Below, piece after piece: positions 21,768-30,963 of a DNA stretch of 64,000 nucleotides (positions are counted from its first letter, which is position 1; every line of letters begins with the position of its first letter). This DNA is from an uncultured SAR86 cluster bacterium. GTDB lineage: Bacteria > Pseudomonadota > Gammaproteobacteria > Magnimaribacterales > AG-339-G14. A model generated the notes under the pieces. It saw nothing but the letters and a program-made list of their open reading frames with translations. It was not told where the DNA came from and made no database searches. The stretch is taken from positions 1 to 64,000 of the forward strand of contig CACESE010000006.1 of assembly GCA_902562135.1 (NCBI GenBank), in the 5' to 3' direction. The position numbers were made by a program, and so were the translations under genes.

Positions 21768-21794
21768 AAAAATTGGGTTTGTTAGCATTAGATT

Positions 21795-22466
21795 ATGCTA
21801 CAAGATCTTCCAAAAAATTGGTTAGGTTTTTTAAAAAATCATGACTTGAAAAAGCAACTGCTATCAATAGAAGCAAGATTGGAGGAAGAAATTAAATTAG
21901 GGAAAATAATTTTTCCTAAAAGAGAAAACATTTTTAGATCTTTACAACTTGTTCAGCCTTATGAAGTTAAGGTTGTTATTCTTGGCCAGGATCCTTACCA
22001 CAACTTTAATCAAGCTGACGGTTTAGCTTTCTCTGTTAGTAACTTCCAATCTCTTCCACCATCTTTAAGAAATATTTTCATTGAAATTGAAAATGATTTA
22101 AATATCAAGATAGAAAAAAAGGGGGATTTAGAGAATATAGCGAAACAAGGAGTGTTGCTTTTAAATTCTATTCTTACTGTAGAAAAAAATAATCCAGGAT
22201 CGCACAAAAATATAGGTTGGGAAAAATTAACAGACATAATAATTAGCTCTTTGAGTTTGATGGGAAATATTGTTTTTATTCTTTGGGGAAATTTTGCAAA
22301 GAAAAAATCAAATCTTATTGATAACAATATTAATTTAGTAATAAATTCCTCCCATCCTTCTCCTTTTTCTGCCCATAAAGGTTTTTTTGGGTCAAAACCT
22401 TTTAGTAAATGTAATGATTATTTAATTAGCAAAGGCAAGGAGCCTATTAAATGGAATTTAAAATAA
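21795..22466 (+). CDS. ung: Uracil-DNA glycosylase
   Basis: VVILGQDPYHNFNQADGLAFSV and SSHPSPFSAHKGFFG motifs. Confidence 0.96.
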   Translation: MLQDLPKNWLGFLKNHDLKKQLLSIEARLEEEIKLGKIIFPKRENIFRSLQLVQPYEVKVVILGQDPYHNFNQADGLAFSVSNFQSLPPSLRNIFIEIENDLNIKIEKKGDLENIAKQGVLLLNSILTVEKNNPGSHKNIGWEKLTDIIISSLSLMGNIVFILWGNFAKKKSNLIDNNINLVINSSHPSPFSAHKGFFGSKPFSKCNDYLISKGKEPIKWNLK

Positions 22467-23174
22467 TTTTAGCCTTTTGAAGTTTATTTTTTCGCCCGAG
22501 TCTTTATAAATATCTTTTAAATTACTTTTATTTTTAAGAAAAATTAAACTATTTGTTTCAAATTTTGAGGCAATCTTACCCAAAACTTTATTTTCTTGGT
22601 CATAAAGGCTAGAACCTTCTTCCATAGAGTTTAAGTCCGAGGAATAAATAAGAAGGAGACCAGTTTTTAGTTTAGCCCTGTAGTGCATTCTAGCCACAAC
22701 TTCTTGACCTGTGAAACATCCTTTTTCAAAATTAATAACATCAAGGTTTTGATATCCAAGGTCGTGAGGTGTAAATAATTCGGAAGTGAGAGAATTGATT
22801 TCACAGAGACCATTATTAATACAGTTAGATTTCCATTTGGCAAAATCTACAATTTCGGCATTTTTTGACACTTCATCGATAATGAACATTTCAGATTTAA
22901 AAAAAACTTTGTATTTTTTTAATGTGTCAAAGGTTTTATCAATTATTGATCTGTCTAAAATGAGGTCAAAACTTTCTTCGCTTTGTTTTTTTAGCCATAT
23001 AAGAGAAATGATCTGTCCTCTTAAATTACAAATCACATTTTTTTGCAAAATGTCTTTATTTGCTAAATTTAAATCATTAGATAATTGTCCTTGAAGAAAC
23101 TCTAGAGAGTCTATTCCTTCTACTCTTATGATTTTGTGACTTGAAGATAACTCCATACTCTTATATTTTATCAA
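22458..23174 (-). CDS. ygfZ: Folate-binding protein YgfZ (GcvT-like)
   Basis: KGCFTGQEVVARMHYR motif, which is diagnostic for YgfZ; divergent to sdhE. Confidence 0.9.
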   Translation of the reverse strand: MIKYKSMELSSSHKIIRVEGIDSLEFLQGQLSNDLNLANKDILQKNVICNLRGQIISLIWLKKQSEESFDLILDRSIIDKTFDTLKKYKVFFKSEMFIIDEVSKNAEIVDFAKWKSNCINNGLCEINSLTSELFTPHDLGYQNLDVINFEKGCFTGQEVVARMHYRAKLKTGLLLIYSSDLNSMEEGSSLYDQENKVLGKIASKFETNSLIFLKNKSNLKDIYKDSGEKINFKRLKLF

Positions 23175-23192
23175 TAATAGTAAATTTAACCT

Positions 23193-23441
23193 ATGAATGA
23201 CTTAATTGAAGAAGCTAGATTCAGAAGCAGAAGAGGGCTAAATGAGTTAGATTTAGTGCTAGAGCCATTTTCGAAAAATAACCTACATAAATTAAACTCA
23301 AAGGAGTTAGAGTCTTATCTCGAGATACTTTCATGGGAAGATAACGATTTAGCTGATGCAATACTTTATGGCAAAGTCTGTGAAGATAAAGAATTACAAA
23401 ATGTAATTACAAAAATAATTGATTTTTTTAGTGAAATTTAG
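23193..23441 (+). CDS. sdhE: FAD assembly factor SdhE (YgfY)
   Basis: Small protein with RSRRGLNELDLVLEPF motif. Confidence 0.9.
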   Translation: MNDLIEEARFRSRRGLNELDLVLEPFSKNNLHKLNSKELESYLEILSWEDNDLADAILYGKVCEDKELQNVITKIIDFFSEI

Positions 23442-23485
23442 CTGAACTTATGCACAATGCACATGTCAAATGAAAAGGGACAGAG

Positions 23486-24067
23486 ATGAACTCAGAAAAA
23501 AGCCTTATAAACTTGGTCAAAAAGGGCGACAAAAAGGCCTACGAAGTACTTGTTTTGCAATATCAAGACAGGCTTGTTTTCTCTGTTTACAAATTTCTTA
23601 AGGATTATGAACTTGCACAAGACATAGCCCAAGAGGCTTTTGTAAAAGCTTTTAAAAATATTGAAAAATTTCGCGGTGATAGCTCCTTCTATACTTGGAT
23701 TTATAGAATTGCTATAAACACTGCAAAGAACTTTTTATCTTCTAAATCTAGAAAATCTGAAATTTACGATGATGAGATTATGGAGTTAAAACTGTCTGAA
23801 TCAGCAGTAACTTCAGAAAATCCTGAAAATATTTTAGAAGCTGAAGAGTTACGATCTTTAATGATGGACGCCATACAAGACCTTCCTGATGATATTAGAA
23901 CAACTTTAAGCTTAAGAGAATTTGATGGTTTAAGCTATGAAGAAATAGCGGAAGTTCAGAATTGTCCTATTGGAACAGTTAGATCTAGAATTCATAAAGG
24001 TCGTGAAATTTTAGATAAAACTTTTTCTAAATATAATATGTCTAATTTGGAGACAAATTTAATATGA
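23486..24067 (+). CDS. rpoE: RNA polymerase sigma factor RpoE
   Basis: ECF sigma: region 2 DYELAQDIAQEAFVKAFKNIEKFRGDSSFYTWIYRIAINTAKN; region 4 LSYEEIAEVQNCPIGTVRSRIHKGRE; followed by RseA-like ORF. Confidence 0.95.
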   Translation: MNSEKSLINLVKKGDKKAYEVLVLQYQDRLVFSVYKFLKDYELAQDIAQEAFVKAFKNIEKFRGDSSFYTWIYRIAINTAKNFLSSKSRKSEIYDDEIMELKLSESAVTSENPENILEAEELRSLMMDAIQDLPDDIRTTLSLREFDGLSYEEIAEVQNCPIGTVRSRIHKGREILDKTFSKYNMSNLETNLI

Positions 24068-24750
24068 GTAAATTATTTGAACAAAAATTATCCCTACTAA
24101 TGGATGGGGAGATAACTCCTTTTGAAACTAAGAGGTTAGTAGATGAAATTCATTCAAACTCGCATTTAAGGAGCCTCTGGCTCAGAATGAATAAGCATAA
24201 AGCTGCCATGCATGGCGAATTATTAGATCAAAATCTAGACCTCTCCAAAAAAATAATATCTCAAATTAACAAATCTACACAAAATACAAAAACTTTAAAA
24301 ACATGGCCTAAGTTTAACTTTTTATCTCCGACTTATATGAAGGCGTGTTGTTATCTGATTGGTTTTTTCTTTATCTTATCTCTGCCCCTCCTAAATCTGC
24401 CGTCTCCTTCATCTACAGTCTCTTCAAAACAAAATCTCCTTTCCCTAAACAATGAAGCTTTATTGCTAGATTTAGGTGCAAATTTTAACGGTAACTTAAA
24501 AGACTACAGAATTACATCGTCTTCAAGTATGGAAGCAAACTATTTTATTCCCGGAGATGAAAAATCTGTGAGATTAAAAGTCTTTTTTGATCGTATTCCA
24601 GAACAAGAATGGCTTGGGACGATAAACAACGGAGTCACAGTTCATACCAAATCAGGCTCTACTCCACTAATCCTCAACCTCTCTAGCGAAAATCTCCCAA
24701 ATCAAAGACTCATTAAAATATCAAACACTTTCTTGGAAAAAAATAAATAA
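24064..24750 (+). CDS. rseA: Anti-sigma-E factor RseA-like
   Basis: N-terminal EQKLSLLMDGEITPFETKRLVDEI, single TM segment, position after rpoE. Confidence 0.82.
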   Translation: MSKLFEQKLSLLMDGEITPFETKRLVDEIHSNSHLRSLWLRMNKHKAAMHGELLDQNLDLSKKIISQINKSTQNTKTLKTWPKFNFLSPTYMKACCYLIGFFFILSLPLLNLPSPSSTVSSKQNLLSLNNEALLLDLGANFNGNLKDYRITSSSSMEANYFIPGDEKSVRLKVFFDRIPEQEWLGTINNGVTVHTKSGSTPLILNLSSENLPNQRLIKISNTFLEKNK

Positions 24751-26162
24751 TGCGAAAAGTCCGTTTTTTTCTTTTCATCTGTATATTAATTATCCCAAAC
24801 TTAAGTTTCTCAGATGATAAATTCTTGCCTAATATAGCTGAGCTAGTTGAGGACACTTCAGCGGCTGTTGTAAACGTAAGCGTCACTAAAACCGTTAAAA
24901 CTCAGTCAAGACAAAGCCCTTTTCCAGGGTCTCCAAGAGGTTTTCCTTTTGATGATTTCTTTAACTTTCCTTTTGAAGAACCTAAACAACAAAGAGAAAG
25001 AAAAATAAGTTCAGGCGGCTCAGGCTTCATAATATCTAAAGATGGCTATATTCTCACTAACCATCATGTTGTTGCAGATGCTTCAGAAATAGTCATTAGT
25101 CTCAATGATAGAAGAGAATTTAAAGCAAATTTAATAGGTAGCGATGAAAAATCTGATGTTGCCCTTCTTAAAATTAATACCAATGAAGCCTTGCCTTATT
25201 TATCACTTGGCAATTCCGATGAAATCAGAGTGGGCGACTGGGTTGTAGCAATAGGTTCTCCATATCGTTTGAATTTCTCGGTCACTGCTGGAATCGTAAG
25301 CGCGAAGTCTAGAAGCATTCCGGATCAAGGAACTTCTTATATACCTTTTATACAATCAGATGTTGCAATAAATCCAGGTAATTCAGGCGGTCCATTATTT
25401 AACCTCAAAGGCGAAGTTATAGGGATTAACGCAATGATTTATTCAAGCGGCGGAGGTTACATGGGAATTTCCTTCACAATTCCAATTAATTACGCTTCAG
25501 AAATTATAGATCAATTAAAAAATAATGGCGTAGTGTCAAGAGGCTGGTTAGGTGTTAGCGTTCAAGAGGTTACTAAAGATTTAGCTGATTCTTTTAAATT
25601 AGGCAATCCACGTGGAGCATTGATTGGAAATGTACTAAAAAATAGCCCTGCAGAAAGAGCTGGTTTAAAAAATGGAGACGTTATTTTAAGTTTTAACAAA
25701 CAAAAAATTATTTATTCAGGTGATTTACCTTTAATTGTTGGAAGGATTAAACCAGACACTACAGTTGATGCGGTAATTTTTAGATCAGGTATAGAAAAAA
25801 AGATGAGAGTTAAAGTAGGGGTTCTTGAAGAAATTACAACAGAAAATATTATCCCTGCTGTAGAAGATAAGATTGACGATTTATTGGGTCTGAAATTGGT
25901 ACCAGTTAAGGAGTTATCAAGTGAGAAAGTTGAACAATTAAAAGTTGAATCAGGCGTTTTCGTCGAAGAGGTTAAAGATGGACCTGCAAAAGACGCTGGA
26001 ATCAAGGTTGGAGATGTTATAACTACAATGGCCTTCAAAGAGGTTTCAAATTTAGAAGATTACAATTCAATTCTCTCTGAATTAAGTACAGAAGATAATT
26101 TGGCTGTCAGAATTGTTAGAAATGGTAATGGTTCTTTTATTACTATAAAACTAAAAAAATAA
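24750..26162 (+). CDS. degP: Periplasmic serine endoprotease, DegP/MucD-like
   Basis: HtrA triad (TNHHVV, DVALLKI, GNSGGPL) plus two PDZ domains. Confidence 0.93.
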   Translation: MRKVRFFLFICILIIPNLSFSDDKFLPNIAELVEDTSAAVVNVSVTKTVKTQSRQSPFPGSPRGFPFDDFFNFPFEEPKQQRERKISSGGSGFIISKDGYILTNHHVVADASEIVISLNDRREFKANLIGSDEKSDVALLKINTNEALPYLSLGNSDEIRVGDWVVAIGSPYRLNFSVTAGIVSAKSRSIPDQGTSYIPFIQSDVAINPGNSGGPLFNLKGEVIGINAMIYSSGGGYMGISFTIPINYASEIIDQLKNNGVVSRGWLGVSVQEVTKDLADSFKLGNPRGALIGNVLKNSPAERAGLKNGDVILSFNKQKIIYSGDLPLIVGRIKPDTTVDAVIFRSGIEKKMRVKVGVLEEITTENIIPAVEDKIDDLLGLKLVPVKELSSEKVEQLKVESGVFVEEVKDGPAKDAGIKVGDVITTMAFKEVSNLEDYNSILSELSTEDNLAVRIVRNGNGSFITIKLKK

Positions 26163-26176
26163 GCGATAATCCTTAA

Positions 26177-27973
26177 ATGGAGGATAACTCTTTAGATAAA
26201 ACTAGGAATTTTTCCATAATCGCTCACATCGATCATGGTAAATCTACTTTGGCCGACAGAATCATTGAGTTATGTGGCGGCTTGTCTAATAGAGAAATGC
26301 AAAGTCAAGTCTTGGATTCTTTGGAAATAGAAAGAGAGCGAGGTATAACTGTTAAAGCTCAATCCGTTGCACTTAAATTCAAAAAAAATGGTTCAAACTA
26401 TAATTTAAATTTAATAGATACTCCTGGACATGTAGATTTTGCTTACGAAGTATCTCGTTCCTTAGCCGCATGTGACGGAGCTATTTTGTTAATCGATGCC
26501 TCACAAGGAGTAGAAGCTCAAACTTTATCGACCTGTTATAATGCTATAGAGCAAGGATTAACCATTTTGCCTGTTTTAAATAAGATTGATCTTCCTCAAT
26601 CTGATCCAGATAGAGTAAAAAAGGAGATAGAAGAAATAATAGGGATTGACGCTAGTAATGCTCCTTGTATTAGTGCAAAAAACGGGGATGGCGTTGAAGA
26701 GTTATTAAATATAATTATTGATGAAATTCCTTCGCCAGAAGGAGAAATTAATTCAGCCTTAGAAGCGCTAATTATTGATTCTTGGTTTGATCAATACCTT
26801 GGCGTAGTTTCCTTAGTGAAAGTAATGAATGGGAAAATTATTCAAGGCGAAAAAATAAAATTTAATTCATCTGGAAATGTTCACTTGGCAGAAAAAATAG
26901 GTTTTTTTACTCCAAAGCGACAAGAAAAAAATCAATTAAGTGTTGGAGAGGTTGGATTTGTTTGTGCCGGTGTAAGAGACATAAGAGGTGCACCAGTTGG
27001 AGATACCCTAACCCATCAAAGTCACAACGCAGCACTTCCAGGTTTTAAACCAATAAAGCCTCAAGTTTTTGCTGCTTTATACCCCCTAGATTCTTCAGAA
27101 TTTGAACTTTTTAGAGAATCTTTGGAAAGATTGTCATTAAATGATGCTGCTTTGAGTTATCTACCTGAACAGTCTTCAGCACTAGGTTCTGGATTCAGAT
27201 GCGGTTTTTTAGGAACGCTTCACATGGAAATAGTAATTGAGCGTTTAGAAGTAGAGCACGGTATTGAATTGCTCGCAACTGCACCTACAGTTGCATATCA
27301 GATTATCGATTCGTCAAATAACCTTTTGGAAATAGAAAATCCGAGTAAATATCCAGAACCAAATCACATAAACGAAGTTAAAGAGCCTATAGCAAAAGCG
27401 ACGATGCTTGTTCCTGAAAAATTTATTGGAAATGTAATATCTTTATGTGAAGAAAAAAGAGGTATTCAAAAATCCTTAAGATACGTAGGAGGTCAAATAG
27501 AACTAATTTATGAAATGCCAATGAACGAAATTGTCTTAGATTTTTTTGATAGATTGAAGTCTTGTAGCAAAGGGTATGCCTCTTTAGATTACGACTTTTT
27601 AAGATTTCAAAATAGCGATATGGTTAAAGTCGATATTTTGCTAAATGGTGAAAAAGTTGATGCATTAAATTTTATGGTTCATCGATCAAAGGCAGATCAA
27701 AAGGGAAGAGAATTAGCAAAATCTCTCAGAGAAGTAATACCAAGACAGATGTATGACATAGCCATCCAAGCAGCAATAGGAGGAAAAATTTTGGCTAGAG
27801 AAACTGTGAAAGCGTTTCGTAAAGACGTAACAGCGAAATTATATGGAGGTGATGTTACTCGAAAAATGAAACTTTTAGAAAAGCAAAAGAAGGGTAAGAA
27901 AAAAATGAGACAAATTGGAAAAGTTGAAGTCCCTCAAGAAGCTTTTCTATCAATCTTAAAAGTGTCAAAGTGA
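26177..27973 (+). CDS. lepA: Elongation factor 4 (LepA)
   Basis: GTPase motifs [23 protein letters not shown]; full-length LepA; followed by lepB. Confidence 0.97.
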   Translation: MEDNSLDKTRNFSIIAHIDHGKSTLADRIIELCGGLSNREMQSQVLDSLEIERERGITVKAQSVALKFKKNGSNYNLNLIDTPGHVDFAYEVSRSLAACDGAILLIDASQGVEAQTLSTCYNAIEQGLTILPVLNKIDLPQSDPDRVKKEIEEIIGIDASNAPCISAKNGDGVEELLNIIIDEIPSPEGEINSALEALIIDSWFDQYLGVVSLVKVMNGKIIQGEKIKFNSSGNVHLAEKIGFFTPKRQEKNQLSVGEVGFVCAGVRDIRGAPVGDTLTHQSHNAALPGFKPIKPQVFAALYPLDSSEFELFRESLERLSLNDAALSYLPEQSSALGSGFRCGFLGTLHMEIVIERLEVEHGIELLATAPTVAYQIIDSSNNLLEIENPSKYPEPNHINEVKEPIAKATMLVPEKFIGNVISLCEEKRGIQKSLRYVGGQIELIYEMPMNEIVLDFFDRLKSCSKGYASLDYDFLRFQNSDMVKVDILLNGEKVDALNFMVHRSKADQKGRELAKSLREVIPRQMYDIAIQAAIGGKILARETVKAFRKDVTAKLYGGDVTRKMKLLEKQKKGKKKMRQIGKVEVPQEAFLSILKVSK

Positions 27974-28950
27974 ATTTTCATTTTATTTTTTACCTTGTCT
28001 TGATATTTTCAGTGATTTTAATAAGTTTCTGGATTTACTCAGAAAAGAAACTGAATGGAAAATTTAATAAATCTATAAATTATTTTTCATTTCCTCTTGC
28101 AATACTCGGGCTGTATTGCGTTTTTAGATTGAATTTAGATTTTGGATATATTCTGGTTGGATTGACCCTAATTTCACTTTTTCTTTGGGTCTTAGGGAGA
28201 ATACTTTACTTGGAAAAATTAATTAAGGAATCCAGATCTTTCTTTTTAATTCTTACAGTGATTACAGTTTTTAGATCTTTTGTGTTTGAGCCATTTCAAA
28301 TTCCTTCAGAGTCAATGATTCCTGGATTAGAAGTTGGAGATTTTGTTTTAGTTAATAAATTTGAATATGGTTTAAAAAATCCTATAGGTAATAAAACGCT
28401 TATTTTAAATAATACTCCAGAAAGAGGAGATGTTATTGTTTTTACTCCTCCGCATACATCTTGTTCATCAAAGATAGAAGATGCTTATCCCGAAGGCAGT
28501 CTAAATCTAACCTTGCCGGATCAGTTTATTAGATGGAACAGTTTAAATAAAAATTGCTCAACTTTTGGTTTGAAATATGTAAAAAGGGTTATTGCGGTGC
28601 CAGGAGACACTTTAGAATTAAAAGGGAAAGAATTTTTTATTAATGGAAAGAAGATAGAGAAGAAATTGATTGAATCAAATTTAAATCAATCTATCTATAC
28701 AGAAACACAAAACTTGAAAGAATATTTTGTAGGCAATTCGAATTTAAGAGAATTAAAATTTTACCAGTCGTGGGTTATTCCGGAAGGGTATTTTTTTGTT
28801 GTAGGAGACAACAGAGATAACAGTTTAGACAGCAGAAGTTGGGGCTTGGTTCCTGAGAAAAATGTAACTGGAAAAGCTCAATTGATTTGGTTGCATTGGC
28901 CTTCGTACGGATCTATTCCGAGCTTATCCAGAAACAAAATAATTAAATGA
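27970..28950 (+). CDS. lepB: Signal peptidase I
   Basis: [52 protein letters not shown]. Confidence 0.95.
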   Translation: MNFHFIFYLVLIFSVILISFWIYSEKKLNGKFNKSINYFSFPLAILGLYCVFRLNLDFGYILVGLTLISLFLWVLGRILYLEKLIKESRSFFLILTVITVFRSFVFEPFQIPSESMIPGLEVGDFVLVNKFEYGLKNPIGNKTLILNNTPERGDVIVFTPPHTSCSSKIEDAYPEGSLNLTLPDQFIRWNSLNKNCSTFGLKYVKRVIAVPGDTLELKGKEFFINGKKIEKKLIESNLNQSIYTETQNLKEYFVGNSNLRELKFYQSWVIPEGYFFVVGDNRDNSLDSRSWGLVPEKNVTGKAQLIWLHWPSYGSIPSLSRNKIIK

Positions 28951-29612
28951 AGAAAAAATTAGCTAATTTAGAAAAAGATTTGGATTATACTTTCAAAGAT
29001 AAGAATTTATTAATTAAAGCACTTACTCACACAAGCAGTTCCCAAGAAAATAACGAAGTCCTAGAGTTCTTAGGAGATTCAGTTTTGAATCTAATCGTCA
29101 CAGAATTGTTACTTGAAAAATTTCCTAACGAGAATGAAGGGTTTCTTAGCTTGATGCGTTCGAAATTAGTTAGCAGAAAGATACTTAATAAGATAGCTAA
29201 TGGTTTTAAATTGGAGGAATTTCTAATTTTAGGAGAGTCATTTAAAAACCAAAAAATTCCAGAAGATTTATTGGGAAATGCTCTGGAAGCAATTCTTGGG
29301 TCAATTTTTTTAGAAAAAGGATTGCAGCCTCTGAGAAAAATTTTTAAAAAAAATTTTAATAAAGAAATTTCATTACTTTCGAAATCTGACTTGAAAAATA
29401 GTAAGACTATTTTGCAAGAATATTGTCAAAAAAATAAGTTTAACTTACCAACATATAATCAAATAAAGAAAGATGAAAAATTAAATTCTTTTATTGTGAT
29501 TTGTCGCTTAAATAAAGACCTACAAAGTCTAGGTCATGGAAAAAATTTAAAATGTGCTGAACAAGATGCAGCTGAAAAGTTAATTAAAGAAATAAAAATC
29601 ATAAATGGATAA
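28947..29612 (+). CDS. rnc: Ribonuclease III
   Basis: NNEVLEFLGDSVLNLIVTELL signature, C-terminal dsRBD; between lepB and era. Confidence 0.95.
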   Translation: MKKKLANLEKDLDYTFKDKNLLIKALTHTSSSQENNEVLEFLGDSVLNLIVTELLLEKFPNENEGFLSLMRSKLVSRKILNKIANGFKLEEFLILGESFKNQKIPEDLLGNALEAILGSIFLEKGLQPLRKIFKKNFNKEISLLSKSDLKNSKTILQEYCQKNKFNLPTYNQIKKDEKLNSFIVICRLNKDLQSLGHGKNLKCAEQDAAEKLIKEIKIING

Positions 29613-30489
29613 AAAATTTGGGTTCGTTTCTTTGACCGGAAGAACTAACGTAGGAAAGTCGACTCTTCTAAATGCTTTTTTCCAAAAAAAAATTGCGATA
29701 ACTTCAAGGAAACCACAAACGACCAGAAATAGAATTTTAGGTATTTTCTCAAGAGGAAGTAATCAAATTGTTTTTCTTGACTCTCCAGGCGTTCATACTG
29801 GATATAAAAGAGCTCTAAATAAATATATGAATAAAACAGCCAAAGCGTGTTACGAGGAAGTCGATTTAGTAGTTTTTGTCGTAGACAGAGATAAGTGGCA
29901 AATTGAAGAGGATAATATTTTAAAAAATCTTAAAGAACTAAAGAAACCTGTATTATTAGTAATTAATAAAATTGACAGAATAAAAAATAATAACAACATT
30001 TTGCCAATTATAAATGAGCTTAGCTCTAAGCACTCTTTTGAAGCAATTATGCCCGTCTCAGCTTTAAAAAAAATGGAAGTCGATTCATTGCTTTCAAAAA
30101 TAATTGAAACTATTCCATCTGGAGAATTCCATTACCCAATTGAAAATGAAAAAGAGTTTTCTAAATCTTTTTATATATCAGAAATAATTAGAGAAAAAGC
30201 AATCAACAGGTTAGGTGACGAATTACCTTACAGAATTAATGTAGAAGTGGAAAAGATTGACGAAGAAAAATCTATTCAACATATTCACTCAAACATTTAC
30301 GTTGAGTCTTCAAGTCAAAAGGCTATTTTGTTAGGAAAGAATGGAACAATGATTAAATCAATTGGAATATCTTCAAGAAAAGAGCTGGAAAGAGAACTTG
30401 AATCAAAGGTAAATTTGCAGTTGAGAATAAGAGTTAAAAAAAATTGGACTAACGACGTCAATCTTTTGTCTAAATATGGGTACGAATAA
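29605..30489 (+). CDS. era: GTPase Era
   Basis: GRTNVGKSTLLN, FLDSPGVH, NKID, KH domain. Confidence 0.96.
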   Translation: MDKKFGFVSLTGRTNVGKSTLLNAFFQKKIAITSRKPQTTRNRILGIFSRGSNQIVFLDSPGVHTGYKRALNKYMNKTAKACYEEVDLVVFVVDRDKWQIEEDNILKNLKELKKPVLLVINKIDRIKNNNNILPIINELSSKHSFEAIMPVSALKKMEVDSLLSKIIETIPSGEFHYPIENEKEFSKSFYISEIIREKAINRLGDELPYRINVEVEKIDEEKSIQHIHSNIYVESSSQKAILLGKNGTMIKSIGISSRKELERELESKVNLQLRIRVKKNWTNDVNLLSKYGYE

Positions 30490-30492
30490 ATA

Positions 30493-30521
30493 TTGTAATT
30501 TTTGGCAGTTTGTACTAGAAT
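30493..30521 (+). promoter_or_regulatory. Candidate sigma-70 promoter TTGTAA-N17-TAGAAT
   Basis: -35 at 30493-30498, 17-bp spacer, -10 at 30516-30521, predicted start just before the structured leader at about 30531. Confidence 0.5.
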
Positions 30522-30530
30522 TGCACAGTA

Positions 30531-30665
30531 ATCGTTCATCTTTTGCACTATTTAAATGCATGAGACGGAAGTAGGAAGATAGGAAAACCTCTTTCTTCCA
30601 ATGGGAGGAAAGGTTAGCAAGTACCGAATGCGGGAACGAGACCGAATATCTAACGAAGGAACGCG
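30531..30665 (+). promoter_or_regulatory. Candidate glutamine riboswitch (glnA/Downstream-peptide class)
   Basis: CGTTC (30533-30537) pairs with GAACG (30659-30663); conserved-looking GACGGAAGTAGG after the second hairpin and CGAAGGAACGCG at the 3' side; upstream of a small ORF, as is typical of Downstream-peptide RNAs. Identified from memory of the consensus, no covariance search. Confidence 0.72.
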
Positions 30666-30677
30666 TTGAGAAGGGTG

Positions 30678-30697
30678 TACGTCGGGAGACGTATGTA
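30678..30697 (+). other. Hairpin between riboswitch core and ribosome-binding site
   Basis: TACGTC-GGGA-GACGTA (30679-30694), 4-nt loop, about 22 nt upstream of the GGAG Shine-Dalgarno. Confidence 0.5.
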
Positions 30698-30727
30698 CGA
30701 AATCGATACGAAAACTGGAGGCACGAT

Positions 30728-30892
30728 ATGGCTACTTACTATAGAGGCGTTAAAGTAAACTCTGATAACTCTAATTCTGAAGGAAGCACTTCAAAGGGTG
30801 GAATTTACAGAGGCATTAAACACGACGCATTACAAAACAATAAGTCAGCTAAAAATCCTGGGATTTATCGCGGGACTAAAACAGCTGCATGA
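30728..30892 (+). CDS. 54-aa YRG-repeat small protein (possibly DUF4278-like), not in supplied ORF track
   Basis: ATG 30728 to TGA 30890-30892: MATYYRGVKVNSDNSNSEGSTSKGGIYRGIKHDALQNNKSAKNPGIYRGTKTAA; GGAG Shine-Dalgarno 7 nt upstream; three YRGxK repeats; followed by strong terminator. Confidence 0.87.
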   Translation: MATYYRGVKVNSDNSNSEGSTSKGGIYRGIKHDALQNNKSAKNPGIYRGTKTAA

Positions 30893-30913
30893 CTTTGTTT
30901 TAAGTTAAAAATT

Positions 30914-30943
30914 AGGGAGGCTTAACAGCCTCCCTTTTTTTTT
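30914..30943 (+). terminator. Intrinsic terminator of YRG-peptide transcript
   Basis: AGGGAGGC-TTAACA-GCCTCCCT perfect 8-bp stem followed by T-run. Confidence 0.93.
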
Positions 30944-30963
30944 GATAAATTAATCAGAAAAAA

